The notes beneath the pieces were generated by a model. It was not told the origin of the DNA. It saw nothing but the letters and a program-made list of their open reading frames with translations, and did no database searches. Positions 13,201 through 26,000 of a DNA stretch of 64,000 bases are shown here, one piece after another. The position numbers and the translations under genes are program-made. The DNA comes from Drosophila miranda. Its lineage: Eukaryota > Arthropoda > Insecta > Diptera > Drosophilidae. Each line of letters starts with the position of its first letter. The stretch's first letter is position 1. The stretch is from NCBI RefSeq assembly GCF_003369915.1, contig NC_046675.1, positions 25,606,001-25,670,000 on the forward strand. The letters run 5' to 3'.

Positions 13201-15160
13201 GACACGGACCTGACATAACCGTAAGTTTGGAGTGAAGTAGGCAGACCGAGACATTCCCGAGACGGTAAAAATCTAATCAAATGCTTAGATTGCTTTGGTA
13301 ATTGTAGCAAATGTTTCGAATTCTAACTACTAACGGTTACCACGTATGTTTACCTAAATTCTTGAGAATTATTGAGGAAGTTGCCGTTTTATTGTGGCTA
13401 AAATGTTTGGGCGCACACTTAGCAAGCCCGAAATCAGGAACGAGCATAATGTCTAACTCTAAAATTATATTTACCAAACTGTGTTCATATGTCCTTCTTA
13501 GTGAACTTTTGATTACACGCCAGCCATTATTATTAACATAGCTATATCAATATTCATGCTGATCAAGGATACATTTATGTAGCTTATGCCCCCGGAAATG
13601 CTTCCTTCAGGCTGTTACATACATACATACATCTTCCAAAATATAATAAAGCCTTGTTATCTTTAAGTACCAGGTATAACAACTACAATTTCTCCTAAAA
13701 ATAGTATATAAAGCTGTACAAAATATTTCATGCTGCAAAAATCTAGTTAAAAAAAAAACATGGACAACTTATTTAAAAACTTGAAATTTAACGCCAAAAA
13801 TGGATTCTCTCGTCGTTGAAAATGATTTTGCTTTCGTTGGTTTTTTTTTTTCGTTTTCTGGCTGCATGGAATTTTTGCAATTTTCCACATGCCAATTTTT
13901 TTTCGGCTGGCTGTCTTATGCCCTTAAGGGTACGCTGCAGTTGCAAATGCTTGAAATTACATTTTTCGCATTAATAAAAATGAAATAAAAATAAAAACTG
14001 AGCTCCTGCTTGGGATCCTGCTGCTCCTGCCGCTGCATCAGTGCACGAAATATGCAAATGCGCCGCGTGCAGAGCAGCAGATAAAACCGAGCAGGAGACA
14101 CATGTGTGTTTTTTCGGTTTTATTTTTCCCTTTTTTTGGAGCTGGCGCTGGAGGGAGTTCCTGGGTGCCTCACATAATGGGGAGCAGCTGTTGCAGGCAG
14201 TGCCAAAAGTCACAATAAATTTGTGCATTAGTTTCCCTCAGCTCCAGCTCTCCAGGCCAGAACGCCGGATCTAGAATCCAGTGCCAGTGCCAGTGCCGTT
14301 GGAGGTCTCTGGCCTCTAATATGTTTTGAATATAAATATAGATAGTAGCAGGTATATGTTAAATTATTTGGAATTTGTTTTCTCATAAATAAAGTAATGT
14401 CTGCTTCTGTTTAATGATGCCAAAATATTTATACAGAACTTGAAAGCGCCGCGGGGACTCCTCTCGACTGTGACTGATGGCCAAACTGATGGCTAAAACA
14501 GCTCCTGGCTATTTGGCATGGGTTTATTTGGAAAAATTAATTAGTTTTTCATTTGCTAGCTACATTTCGCTATGGCAACAGGGAGGGGAAAATGAGTCTC
14601 TCGAGGTTCTGTCCGGAGTCAATAATGGAATTTTTGGGGAATCAATGAGGCTATACAAGTTCTTTAAGTTTTTGCATTAACTTATTCAATTTTGTGAGTT
14701 TGAAATGTAAAGGAAATGAATGCTGTTGAGCTACTGAGCTATTTCAGCAGGTAATGTTTGTGATCTATATATTAAAAGTAGAAGATTGTTCGGTTTAATA
14801 CGGTTTACTTTGAGTGATGGTATATAATGCGATACAGAGTCGAAAAAATAGCGAAAGGTTCGAATTAGGTTTATGAAGAGAGCACGACGAGTCTGTTTGA
14901 TGATTAGCTCGATTCAAGACGGGGTCAGATTGAAGACGCGGTAGTTGGTTCAAGATGGTGTCAAGCGAGAGCTCGACAGGTCGAGAGAGCAATAGAGGAG
15001 GCGAAAGAAAGGCGCGCGAGAACGGCTGTAAGGACCGCTGAAGTGCGGGAGCATATATGTACATAAGGAATGTGCCGAAAAGAAACGTCGAATTTTACAA
15101 GATTGTCAACTGGTACTCTCGTAGTGGGGATCAAAGTTAGAAACTTGGACTAGAAAACTG
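4220..15160. other. Gene-poor interval, about 11 kb
   Basis: All open frames here are short, start mostly at non-ATG codons, and lack coding-like composition or splice partners. The region is AT-rich with poly-A/T runs. A GC-richer island with a 16-bp palindrome (5707-5722) and a purine-rich block (14860-15060) are noted as findings. Nothing else is recognisable. It could be intergenic, regulatory, or part of an intron whose exons lie outside the window. Confidence 0.55.
5707..5722. repeat. 16-bp perfect palindrome
   Basis: CTATAGGCGCCTATAG is its own reverse complement over all 16 bases. It sits at the left edge of a ~100-bp island (to about 5810) that is GC-richer than its surroundings. 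Confidence 0.7.
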
Positions 15161-15197
15161 GGGGAAACAGGAAAATAGATATGACACTTTATGGCCT

Positions 15198-15540
15198 TTC
15201 TGGGCAAAGAAATGGGTAATTTCACAAATAAGTACCATGTCAACCCAGTATACCTTATGTAACCGTAACGTAATCTATTGTTTAGATCCGTCACATTCAA
15301 CATTCCAATTCACGACCATCTTCGCTGGTTGTCAAAAACAGGACAGATGCCATTCCTGACGAAACGATTGTGAATATTTAAGCCAACTGATCGAATCCTT
15401 CCGAAAGCATAATATAATATAGACGCCATTTTGTAATGGTTTAACAGAAAATTAAAGGCTGAAATTAAATCTGATCTCGAATTGGTTTTATTTTCACACA
15501 ATTCATTGAGAACTAAAGTCTTGTTTTCACTGCTGCTTTG
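15198..15540 (+). pseudogene. Gutted copy of the Gly/Pro-repeat gene (copy A)
   Basis: Two blocks match the flanks of the intact gene at 16019. The block at 15198-15272 (TTCTGGGCAAAGAAAT, TTTCACAAA, CCAGTATACCTTATGTAAC) matches 15846-15920 upstream of that gene. The block at 15384-15540 (AATGGTTTA.CAGAAAA, GGCTGAAATTAAATCTGATC, TTCATTGA.AACTAAAGT) matches about 16838-16975 downstream of it. Between them only ~110 bases remain, where the intact copy has about 900 bases of promoter and coding sequence. The signal-peptide exon and repeats are therefore gone. This is an adjacent tandem copy reduced by internal deletion; alternatively, only the flanks were ever duplicated. Confidence 0.7.
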
Positions 15541-15963
15541 AACACCTTGGCAACAGAGAAGAGCCCACAGTCCAAGACTATCAAAGTGATTACTGGGACT
15601 CGGAGAGTTCGAGTATTCACTAGAATTGACGACATGCCACTGTCTGGACTTGACTTTTGCAAACATCGTTTTAGTCAAGGTCTGATAGTGTTTGAAATTC
15701 GGATTTCACTACAATTTAAGCTGTTACTCCAGTAGAAAGTGAATGTTCGACCAGTAAGCCCAGATTCCTGTGAATATAAAATGAGAAATGAATATACAGA
15801 AGTGAGGTTCGTAGGACTATTCCCCTAAGACTATGCTTATGCCCATTCTGGGCAAAGAAATATGTAATTTCACAAAAAAATACCACGTCAAAACCAGTAT
15901 ACCTTATGTAACTGAAACTAAATCGTATGATTCGATTCGTCTACATCAACATTCCCGTACTCG

Positions 15964-15969
15964 TATAAA
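15964..15969 (+). promoter_or_regulatory. TATA box of Gly/Pro-repeat gene
   Basis: TATAAA (in CTCGTATAAATGG) lies 55 bases before the ATG at 16019. This predicts a start site near 15994 and a short 5'UTR of about 25 bases, typical of compact highly expressed insect secretory genes. Confidence 0.6.
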
Positions 15970-16018
15970 TGGAGGAATGCAAGGCCTCGGCTTCATATTG
16001 ATTCCCTACCTCGCTAAT

Positions 16019-16813
16019 ATGAAGCTCTATTGCGGGTTCCTTTTTTTGCTCTTTGCATTGGGGTTTGCCAGGCCGCAGAACGGAAATGGCAACGTAAATA
16101 AAAATTTCAACAAAGTCAAAATTGGAGGTCAGGCTACGTCAGCTCCTATTGCTCCAGCACCAGCACCAGCACCGGGTGGCCCAGGACCGGGAGGCCAAGG
16201 ACCGGGAGGCCAAGGACCGGGAGGCCAAGGACCGGGAGCGCCTGGACAGGGCTGGCCAGGACACGGTGGCCCAGGACCGGGTTGGCCAGCACCTGGAGTC
16301 CCAGGACCTGGCGGCCTAGGACCCGCTGGCCCAACACCTGGAGGTCCTGGTGGGCCAGGACCCGATCGGCCAGAACCGGGAGGGCCAGGACCCGATGGGC
16401 CAGAATCGGGAGACCCAGGACCGGGCTGGTCAGGACCGGGGGGGCCAAAAGCCAGTGGCCCAGAATCGGGAGGACTAGGACAGGGCTGGCCAGGATACGG
16501 TGGCCCAGAACCAGGGGGGCCAGGACCCGGTGGCCCAGGATCCGGTGGCCCAGGACCGGGTTGGCCAGCACCGGGAGTCCAAGGACCTGATGGCCCAGAA
16601 CCAGGGGGGCCAAGACCCGGCAGCACAGGACCTGGTGGCCCAGGACCTGTTGGCCTAGGACCCGGTGGCATAGCACCTGGAGGCCCAGGACCTGGTGGGC
16701 CAGGACCCGATGGGCCAGGACCTGGTGGCCCAACACCTGGAGGCCCAACACCGGGTTGGCAGGGTTGGTCGGGTTTTCAAGGACAGTACAGACCAGGCCT
16801 GGGTCACGGATAG
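16019..16813 (+). CDS. Secreted Gly/Pro-repeat protein (264 aa)
   Basis: This is an intact single-exon frame. The open frame continues upstream to 15833, but the ATG at 16019 is preferred: it immediately opens a strong signal peptide (MKLYCGFLFLLFALGFA, cleavage likely after Ala17) and has a TATA box 55 bases before it. After a short Asn/Lys-rich mature N-terminus comes an Ala-Pro stretch. Residues ~53-245 are an imperfect repeat of Gly-Pro-Gly-Pro-Gly-Gly type built on a 12-base DNA unit, with scattered Trp, Asp, Glu and Ser replacements. The C-terminus ends in a Trp/Gln/Gly-rich tail (GWQGWSGFQGQYRPGLGHG). There is no cysteine after the signal peptide. It is not collagen: the repeat is not a strict Gly-X-Y triplet. 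Such proteins can be extracellular matrix, silk- or glue-like, or seminal. The specific function is unknown. Confidence 0.85.
   Translation: MKLYCGFLFLLFALGFARPQNGNGNVNKNFNKVKIGGQATSAPIAPAPAPAPGGPGPGGQGPGGQGPGGQGPGAPGQGWPGHGGPGPGWPAPGVPGPGGLGPAGPTPGGPGGPGPDRPEPGGPGPDGPESGDPGPGWSGPGGPKASGPESGGLGQGWPGYGGPEPGGPGPGGPGSGGPGPGWPAPGVQGPDGPEPGGPRPGSTGPGGPGPVGLGPGGIAPGGPGPGGPGPDGPGPGGPTPGGPTPGWQGWSGFQGQYRPGLGHG
16177..16765 (+). repeat. Degenerate 12-bp coding repeat (GGCCCAGGACCG type)
   Basis: About 590 bases are built from variants of GGCCCAGGACCG/GGAGGCCAAGGACC encoding Gly-Pro-rich units. The first units (16185-16230) are nearly identical GGAGGCCAAGGACCG copies; later ones are more varied. The opposite strand is also open throughout, as expected for such a repeat, and should not be called as a gene. 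Copy number is likely to vary between alleles. Confidence 0.85.
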
Positions 16814-17010
16814 GGAATAGTTAGGAATTAACAGTCTAAACCAGCTGATCGTATGCAATACCCCCAAAATCATATGAATCTCATTGATTAATGGTTTAGC
16901 AGAAAAGTTAAGGCTGAAATTAAATCTGATCTTTAATTAATTTTATTTTCAACCATTTCATTGAAAACTAAAGTATCTTTTTATAATTTGTTTTCAAATA
17001 TTCATAGTCC

Positions 17011-17016
17011 AATAAA
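17011..17016 (+). terminator. Candidate poly(A) signal of Gly/Pro-repeat gene
   Basis: AATAAA lies 198 bases past the stop codon at 16813, at the edge of the block shared with copies A and C. Confidence 0.4.
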
Positions 17017-17019
17017 TTA

Positions 17020-20000
17020 TACATAGCGTTTATTTATAAATGTGTGTATTAGGATTGCGCTTATTTATAAAAGTGTAATTTTCAAAGCTCTCAGGTCTAA
17101 ATTTTCATCTTTTCGTATAAAACAATAAAATATAAAGTCTTAGACCGATTCGACAACGTGTAAATGTGCCGAATTTCGGTCAAAGTAGAAAAATATGATA
17201 TTTGGCCAATGGTTTCTATATATCGGTCTAATAGGATTGAATTTCCGCTACATTCCGCATAGAGAAATTATTAGACCAAAAACTCGTACACCTTAGACGT
17301 TACTTCTTATATTTAGGGCAGCATTTGAATCATTTGCTTAGGCTACAGCAGGTACAAACGTTCCACTCTTTGCCAGTCTGAAACACTATTGAACAAACCA
17401 AGTTTAGATTTGGTGTGACTCAGCCAGCATAGCCAGGGGCTCTCCACCGACCTTCCAAAGCGAGGTTTCCACAAAGGGAAGCAATGGTATAGGTATAGGG
17501 CGGGCTCCTTTTATTTCTCTTTGCCCGATGTAGGTGCACTTATAGACCCTGACCCCATCCGGCGAGCTGAGCCCAGAGTGCAGTATAGCTTTCTAGACCC
17601 TAATTCGTTTCCTGCCGAGGCTGTGAAGAAAACAATATTGAGCTAGCCGTGCCATTAGACCAGCCTTCAGTTGGCTGGAGCACCTTATATCCGAAGACAA
17701 AGACAAGCTGAAAAGAACTTGCGATAAGGTTTATTCTAGTGATTATTAGTGGGCCACAGGATAGGCATTCGAATGTACTAGCTGAAATCCAAACTAAAAT
17801 GAATTACCTTTGATGGATGAACTAAATGGAGAAAATATCTTAGCGCATAGCTCTGATTTACCTATTTTGTGATGTTTTCGAGTTTTTGTATCAGTTCTGG
17901 GAGTAGGCTACACATACTCGTACGAGTATGGCTATCTTTTCCTGTTTTCAACCAACTTTTTATTGTTGTTTCAAGTGGGACTGTTGTTCCAGTTGTTGCC
18001 ACAGATAACTACGTGCTAAGAAATGTATGGCAAACTACACACACATACTCGCATACGACTCGCCTAGAGGACGATAGAGATTCATGGAGAAGGCTGCCGA
18101 GAGCAGCCAGACAATGGCTGGTGCCCACGTCTCCATGGACACATTCTAATAAAAAGCAAGCACAGAGAATGCCATTCTGTGTTGCCATTTTCAGCGCTGC
18201 TTCTTCCGTTTCTCCACAGCTGCTTCATCTTCCTGCCACACTTCGTTACAGTCTCTACCAGAGATGAGCAATATTTCTGTGGTTCTGTGAGTCAACAGAT
18301 ATGGATAATGGATCGAAATCGATAAGGCATTTAAGTCAGATACATTTTGGGGTATTTAAAGATAGAATATGAACGTTTATCCGAAGCTCGTAGAGAAAGT
18401 ATATAAAAGTCGGTGGAGGCTTTTTTTGAAGGATAGGGAACCCCCTTGTTCGGTCCTATTCTGGTGGCTCCGATTCTGATTGCATTTAAAATGGAAAATG
18501 GTGAATTTTTTTAAGTTAAGGTAATAAAATATGTAAGTAAATTCCTTCGAGTACATCTCTCATTCCTTGCTCATCACTTACAACTGCCTTGAGCTCCTGA
18601 AAATCCTTTCCTGCAGCTCAGCTTCTTCTGCCAGCGAATCCCATTCATGCTCCTGTTCCAGTTCCCGCTCCTTAAGTTCTGGTTGTGCTCGAGTTTTTAG
18701 GCTTTTTGTAACTTGGGCAACATTTGAGTTATAAATGCCGCACTACTTGAATGAATCTCATGGGCGTAATAGTTTTCAAATGGCTCTTCGTATATGTATG
18801 TCCGTTTCACCGTCTCTTTTTTTCTCCATCTCCATCTCTCTCTCTCTCTCCCGCACACTCTGTCCTTGTCTGACAGTAGGGCTGTGCCTGTCTTTGTTGC
18901 AAAAGTATCGCACACAAGTGGTCCGCTGTCTTGGGACTCTGAGGGGGCAAAAAACGCTTGCCAATGCAAAAATGCCCACCCAATGAATCTGGGGAGTGCG
19001 GCAACAAATTTGCCATTTTATGCCATTGAGTGGCTAAGACTCCTTCGGGCTCATAAATAATTAAAGTTTCTTTGATGCTGAATTTAATTCGAGCCCAAAT
19101 GGGAAGCAGAAAATAATATGAAAACAACTACGACGATTGTCAGGCATTTGCTGCTGGACTGCTGGCCTGCTGGCCTGCTTGCCAACTCTCCACATTGCAT
19201 GAATAGACAAATCTAATTGATTTTAAGAGCTGTGCGAAACGGAACGATTTAAATTCGTTATAGATATAATTTCCTGGACCCAGCCACTGAGGCAAAATTC
19301 AATTTCCGTGCCGTGGCGTGGCGAGAAGCCATGCAGAAGCGACCAACGATTTACGTGAATACTCCTATTTTTAAAGAATATTCCAGCGACCTACGTGATG
19401 TATGCGCAATATTTGATGGCATTCCCCAAAGCAGCAGCGGAGGAGCAAAGAAGGAAGCACCTAAATCCGATAGATGTTTGGCAATATTTCTGATTAATTT
19501 GCAAATTGGTTTGATCAGCTCCGGCTGATTGCTTGGCTTAGGGAAATCGCTCTGCGACCAGGACTCAATCAATTGGGAGCCGGAAAATTGCAATTGACTG
19601 TGTGGCCCTGCCATGCCCCGCTTACGCTTTTATCGCTTTAATGAGCGCCTCTCGGCCTTGAGCCAAGGCAAATAAATCAACTTTTTCCGTTTCCGGTCAA
19701 TTAGTGTGGTGCCAGGAATAACACTGTCCGTCTAATCGGCTTTGCCAAAGGTCGAGGGGCTTGAGCTTTGCGAATGGAGAGGGCAAAAGCAAACAGATGA
19801 ACGGAGTGTAGGTGGAGGTTGAGTGGTGCAAGTCGGTTCAATGTTTACATTACTCTTGGATTTAGCCCCTCCCTCTGTCCACTGCTCTTGTTGCAGCAGG
19901 CAATGATTATATTTTCTTAACTGTCCGATTCCTTGGGCCACACTCGGGCCACGCGTATTAGCAATTTTAATGCTCTTGGCCTTATGGCACATATTAAATG

Positions 20001-23000
20001 CTAATTCGGATACGGCACACGACTCCTCCAGACTCTATATACAGTGTATGTTTTTCGAAAACGTAAGGTTCCCAAGCTCACGGACAGGCGCACGGGCTAG
20101 AACATATACCCTACATGACATTTACAAGTTATTATTATGCAAAGGACATGCGGTGGATGTTGAGGCGTCCTTTCGCGTGCCTGCTTTCTCTCATGTGTTG
20201 CAAAATCTGCTGCGGCGTTGGAAAATTTGCATTTATTCATGGCATAAATAAAGCATCTACAGCGTACGCGTTAGAGGGTGCCAAAAAAAGGGATATATTT
20301 AATCTGGTCGTCCGCCAAACGTGGGTACCGGGTCCATGTAGATTGTAAGGTTCAGCAGAATCATGACACGCTTTCGTGTTGATGTCGATGCGTTTTATTT
20401 ATAAATTATTTTCCCGGAAAGTGCAACACTCACGCACACAAAGAGGTAGGGCAGGAGTGCACCACCTGCCACTGACAACCGCAGTGGCTGCCGCAAAAGT
20501 GACGCAAATTTTGTTTGCCCAACGCTCTTCCACATAACAATTACACGCATTTAAAATCTGGTTTCGGTTTAGAGATTCGCGGTTCAACACCCAATACGAC
20601 TGTACATCGAACAGTTTATGCTGTGGCTGCCGCATCGCTTATTTACATGTGCCACAGAAAACCGCTGATTGGGATAGTAAGTGGCAAATGCATTTCCCCG
20701 CGCTGGTAATGGAATTCGCCTTATGCACACACACAGTCGCTGACTACAAAGGCTAATGGAAACCTTCATTAGGTGAGCAAAACATCCAAGGAACCAGACC
20801 CAAATGGAATATTTTATTTGGCCTCAAACCTCGGTAAATCTCCTTTAACCCACAACCCCAAACAAGAAATAATAACCTCATAATACGGAATTAGACGAGC
20901 GTAAAATTAGCCTCAAACCGAAGTCAACTTGAGTTGGGGTTCGAGTTGAGACCGGGAGCTGGGGAATGGGAGCGTTTTGTGTGTAATAAGGTATACAAAT
21001 AAAAGAATGGCAAATTAAGCGCCGAGTAGCAGCGCAATATATCACAAATCAAAATGCTGTAAAAATCCAGAAAATGTCCCCTGTTCCAGCTGAAATATGC
21101 ATACATATATGTACAGCATATGCTTGTGGCGCCATGTGGATACAATAACGGTGACCTTATATCGCTGTGCACAGGAACTGCAGGAATACGCGTAGGGGAA
21201 CTCATGCTGTGTGTTGTCAAAGCAGTGCTTCAGCTTTCTCTCAGGAAACCTGACTCCCTTTTCATTCACTCTCAGCCTCAGTGGGTCATTAATTTGTTGT
21301 AATGTCTGTGTCGCACACCGCCAGCAATTTGCTTACTCTTCTGTTTGACCTCTGCTCGATGCTGGGTTTCCTTACTCTCTTATTACACACGGAAAACGTA
21401 TAATCTATGGGTATATTAAATCCATCTAACAGGAGAAATGCAAAGTTAGCTTCAGTGATTCAGTTTGTAGTTTATTATAATTTGTATCATACAAAAAATG
21501 ACAATGACAAAAATTTCATCAACTGAACTGCATTTGTTGCTCTGTGACTCAAGAAATAAATCTTGTTACTAGAGGATATTTTATAGTCGGAATATCGATT
21601 ATACCCCTCTTACTGGTTCACTCTTTTGAGCTGGTTTATTAAGTCCGAGAATGGGGCCGTCGTCTTTTGTATTCGCCGTTCGCTGTATTCGCTGATTCCT
21701 TTTCCATTAGCACTTTAATATTTAATGACTTCTGTTTATCGCACTTAATTGAATTCTGTTGTGGTCTTGGGCCGACCTGCCTTTACCCGGAGCTGGGATG
21801 TTTGGAGGCTGGGATGTTGGGATGCTGATGCTGGTGCCAGCCTTTATTATTTGCCCTTGGCTTATTGCTCATTATATTATTATCTTTTGTTTATAATATC
21901 CGCAATATTGTTTGAGTCACTCTGGCATTTTTATGAGGCTTCATTATTTGGTTTTTATTCATATAAATAATGCACAGAGAGAGAACAGCTCTTTCTCCTT
22001 TTTTTCTCTGGTCTCCTTAGCATAATTCTCAATCAGAATTCAGACACATATGGCCCAGCATGATTTTCTGTATAGGACCTCCGGCTCCATTTTCTCTCCC
22101 TTTTCGCCCGATTTTCTCCCTGCTGATTACTGATTCCTGGACCGGGAATGTAAGTAAAAGTTACGCCCTTGCGCCTTTTTGAGTTGCTTGTTTTTGTTCT
22201 GTGGGCTTGGTAGTGGGGCATTACCGAAAATTTAATTAATGTATTTTCTTCGTGTTTTCGCATATTCATGCCTCAAAAATTGGCTGCATGTGTGGCACGT
22301 TTTGCTCATTAGCCATTTAGGTGGTATAAATATGCATTAAACCATCTCGTAGAATCCCACTTCCTCCCATCCCCGTCCCCTGGCGCTCGACGAAACGTTA
22401 GTTACAATTTATGGCCATTACATGGAATGGACAAAAAACGCAATTCACACACCCAGAAAATTCAAGTGCAAGGCAAACCGAAGGACACAAGGGGGCGCCA
22501 AGGACAGTTGCCTTTTGTCCTAATGAAAAGACAACAAAATGCGAAGGATAAACGACTTGGCAAAGCTTATAGAGGACTCAAAGCTTGGCCGAAAGCTCTC
22601 TCCACGAGTCGGTGTCCTGCAATTGTCGAAATATATATTTGACAGCTTCATAATTGCCCCTAAACATGGGCTCGGTTTTACGAAAAAATTCTAAATTTAA
22701 CCTGCATAAATTATACGGAAAAAAACATCCACAGTTATTTATTATGCGGTGACCTAAAAGGAAATACAGAAATAAAGGAAAAGAGTTTTGCTGAAAGCTA
22801 AAACGAAGGCAAAAAGGTACAAGAGCACATCTCACAGCCTTCAGCCATAATTCAAATTTGTATATAAATTTTATTTTGCAGAGGAACGAAACAAAACCGC
22901 AAAAAGGCAACCGACACGCCGGCCCAGTTAACTTTGCCGAACACTGAACTGAACACTGGAGAAATGGCTACAAGGGAAATACCTATCCAAGCCAAGCAAA

Positions 23001-26000
23001 AGCGCACTTTCATGGCTCTTTAAGCGAATTAAACTTGAATGTGGGAATGTGCGTTGTGTTTTGCTTAGTAGTCGGACCAGCGGGTTGGCGTGGCTGCCCT
23101 GGCAATCCATCAGGCGTGCGGCACCACTGACGTACACCCGACGTTGATTGCCTCCCGCCCCCCCACACAGACACAAACGCATATGCATGGTACACTCACT
23201 CACATAAGTAAAAGATCACACCAGAAGCAATCTAATCCGGCGAAGAGCAAATTGTCCAACGTTTTTTTGTGCTGTGTATTGCGGTTGACAGGCGAGCGAG
23301 CATTTTGACAGCTCCAAAGACAGAGAGAAAGAAAGAGAGAGAGATACGAGTATAGAGGAGGTATAGCAGAGCACTCTCAAATGTATGCTATGGTGTTTTG
23401 CATTTATTATACCCTTGCAGAGAGTAGATTGATTTTACAAATATATCTATATCAATCCTATGAATCCTAGTTCAACATTTTCTTTCTCTGAAAATTACAC
23501 GTAACTAATATTTTAGCTAAAATCTGACACTGAAATTTCTTTATGTTTGGGAACGGTGGAGCTGTGAGGGTATTTCAAGCCACAGCCAACGAAGCAAGTC
23601 ATTTTCTCGAGCTATCTTTTCCTTTCCACCTAATGAAATGCGAGTGAGGGAGTTGTGATAGGGGTTTCAGCTTACCCCTATTAATTGCACACGTGCCTGG
23701 ACTGCATCTCTGGAGGAAAATCGTTCACATGCTTAGCATATCTTTTTGCTGATGACCTCAATTTGGTTTTTACGGCAAAAATATGCGGAGAATATGCTGA
23801 TTATCCGGTAAAAGCCTTCGAGAAATTAATGCTTTGCTTTGATTTTATGTGTATATTTCTTGTGAATTTTAATAAAATGATTAAAACGTATTTGCCAGCT
23901 GACAGCTCAATTTATGACCTCGGCTCAAAGGCATTTTCCGTAAGGCTGACCTCTCTCGCTCTCGCTCTCTGTCTGGGCTCTTAATTTGCCCCTGGAGCTG
24001 GTCGGGGCGGCAGGCAACAGTCGGGGCCATAAATAAGCCCCAGACCCATGCAATTATGCGCTTGAGCTGTCATTGCAGTTGCGCTGCTCGTTGGTGTGAA
24101 AATTGCATATTGGCATAAATTAATCAGCAGCGACAACGCCATCGCCAGGGCCCTGGCGACTCCGACGACATCTGTTGGCCATGATTGCCCGCCGTCTGGC
24201 CAACTGATGGAAAGACGGGACGGGGACTGAATGCCTGCAGCTGCACTGACTGCCATTAATATATGAACGGTGACTGACGCATGGATGGTGTATAAGAAAA
24301 TCCAGGACTGCCTGAGGCTGATTGCCGACAGATTGAATTGTGTTTGATTTGCATCGATCAATGAATTAATCACAGCAATAGACCCGCTGATGGTGCAGGT
24401 AAATTGAGCAACCTGAATATTGGATTGATCCAATTCAGTTGAAAAAACTGATGCAACTGTGGCTTTCAAAAGTTGATGGAAGTATCCGATTCTATAAACA
24501 TTGCATTCATGCAGTTGCAAGCTTTTCTAGGTTTATAAGGAAAAAAAAGATAATAAAATTGCCCCATGGAGTAACCTTTGGAGGCTTATGGTTCCTTTCG
24601 TTTATCTTCAGTAATCTTCAATCACACTTCTGCTTCTCATTTGAATATCCCATGCATGAGGCATAAATGTGAAATCCACATACGTATCATACGCAAAATT
24701 CAATTTTCCTTTGATTCCCCAACCGATGACAGTTTCAGAAGCTCTAACAGGGGCCTGCTTCAATTTGCGGCGGGCTCAGCTTAATTGATTTGCTTTAAAG
24801 CTGAGACGGGAACTGGTCGAGGTAGGCAAAAAACTTTTCCTAGCTGACTGAATAGAAAAGAAAACTGCAGACAATTAAGCCCGGCCAACAGAACGGGGAG
24901 AGAGAATAGGGAGAAAATGGGAGATAGAGATAGTGAGAGAGAGTGAGAGTGAGACAATGAGAGGGAGAAATTGAGAACTGCAGCAATTACTTACTCGAAA
25001 TCTGTTGGCGCTCTTGGGCGAGTGGGTCTCGAGACTCGAGTCCCGACTCTTGTGGCTGCGGCGTGAAAGTGAAATACTTTGCCAAGGACTTTGCCATTGT
25101 TGCGGTTTGGCTGCCACTGCTGCCACTGTTTCTGCAAAAGATTGTGCAATCTTTTGGTGCCCCAGTCGCTCTGTCCCGCCCTGTCCTCCTCCTCTGCCCT
25201 GTCAGAGGAAGTGTGTCAAGTATTTGGTTTCGTTTTGATTTGCGTTTTTAATGGTTTTTGTGTTTTTTTATTGTTTTTGTTTTGGCAGCGAGCAAATTGC
25301 AAAAAGGTTCTTCCGGAGCCTCACAACTTTGGTAGCATTTCACATTTATAATTACAACAATGCCACCGAAAGTGGCCAGCACTTAAAAACCCTTTTTAAA
25401 CACCCCACTGCCATTGCGACCACACTCTCACATTCTCATTCTCGAAATGAACATCGAATTAACAATTTTAAAGCGATGGGCGGAAATTGCATTGGTTAAG
25501 TACACAAAAGACATGGAAAACCAACAAACAAATAAAAATATACAACTCGAAAAAAAACACTTATAAATGTGTGAGAAATTAATTGCACTTTCAACCGAAA
25601 TTGGATGACCGCAAATAAAAGCGCGGGGCGGTCAATTTTATTGCGTGGAATTAATAAGAACAAATACAACTGAAAAAAAATACAAAAAATATACCATCAA
25701 TTGGTGAAAAAAATTCAATTCAAACAGTTCGATATCGATTTGAGGCAGTTATCACAGCTCGATTGCAATGGAACCGTGCTATCTGCTATCCATGCCGATA
25801 CTCGGAACATATTGCACTTTTTTTGGGTGCGAAAATCCGTTTGGAAAGGGAAAAGTAAAGTGTGCTTTAAAAAGTGAGAAAACTTCTGAAAGCACTTCTA
25901 CATATAAACGTAATTATTGGATGATGTGTGTGTTTCAGCTGATAGCATAATTTTCCTTATAAATACTCTTATTAGGTGCAGTTTGCACTTTATTTAATTC

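Noticed and set aside
15310-15678. 122-codon minus-strand frame
   Set aside because: It begins at TTG and runs antisense through the block homologous to the 3' flank of the Gly/Pro-repeat gene. The matching block in the intact locus is non-coding.
16129-16751. Long minus-strand Pro/Gly and Leu/Val frames (180 and 201 codons)
   Set aside because: They are by-products of the 12-base coding repeat, which leaves several frames open on both strands. They have no signal peptide and no start context.
16177-16765. Repeat array resembling a CRISPR-like or satellite array
   Set aside because: The repeat is a degenerate 12-base coding unit inside an intact secreted-protein frame, without spacers, in an animal genome.
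23685-23984. 99-codon plus-strand frame
   Set aside because: It starts at TTG, has no splice partners, and ends in low-complexity CTCTCGCTCTCG sequence. It is more likely conserved or random non-coding DNA.
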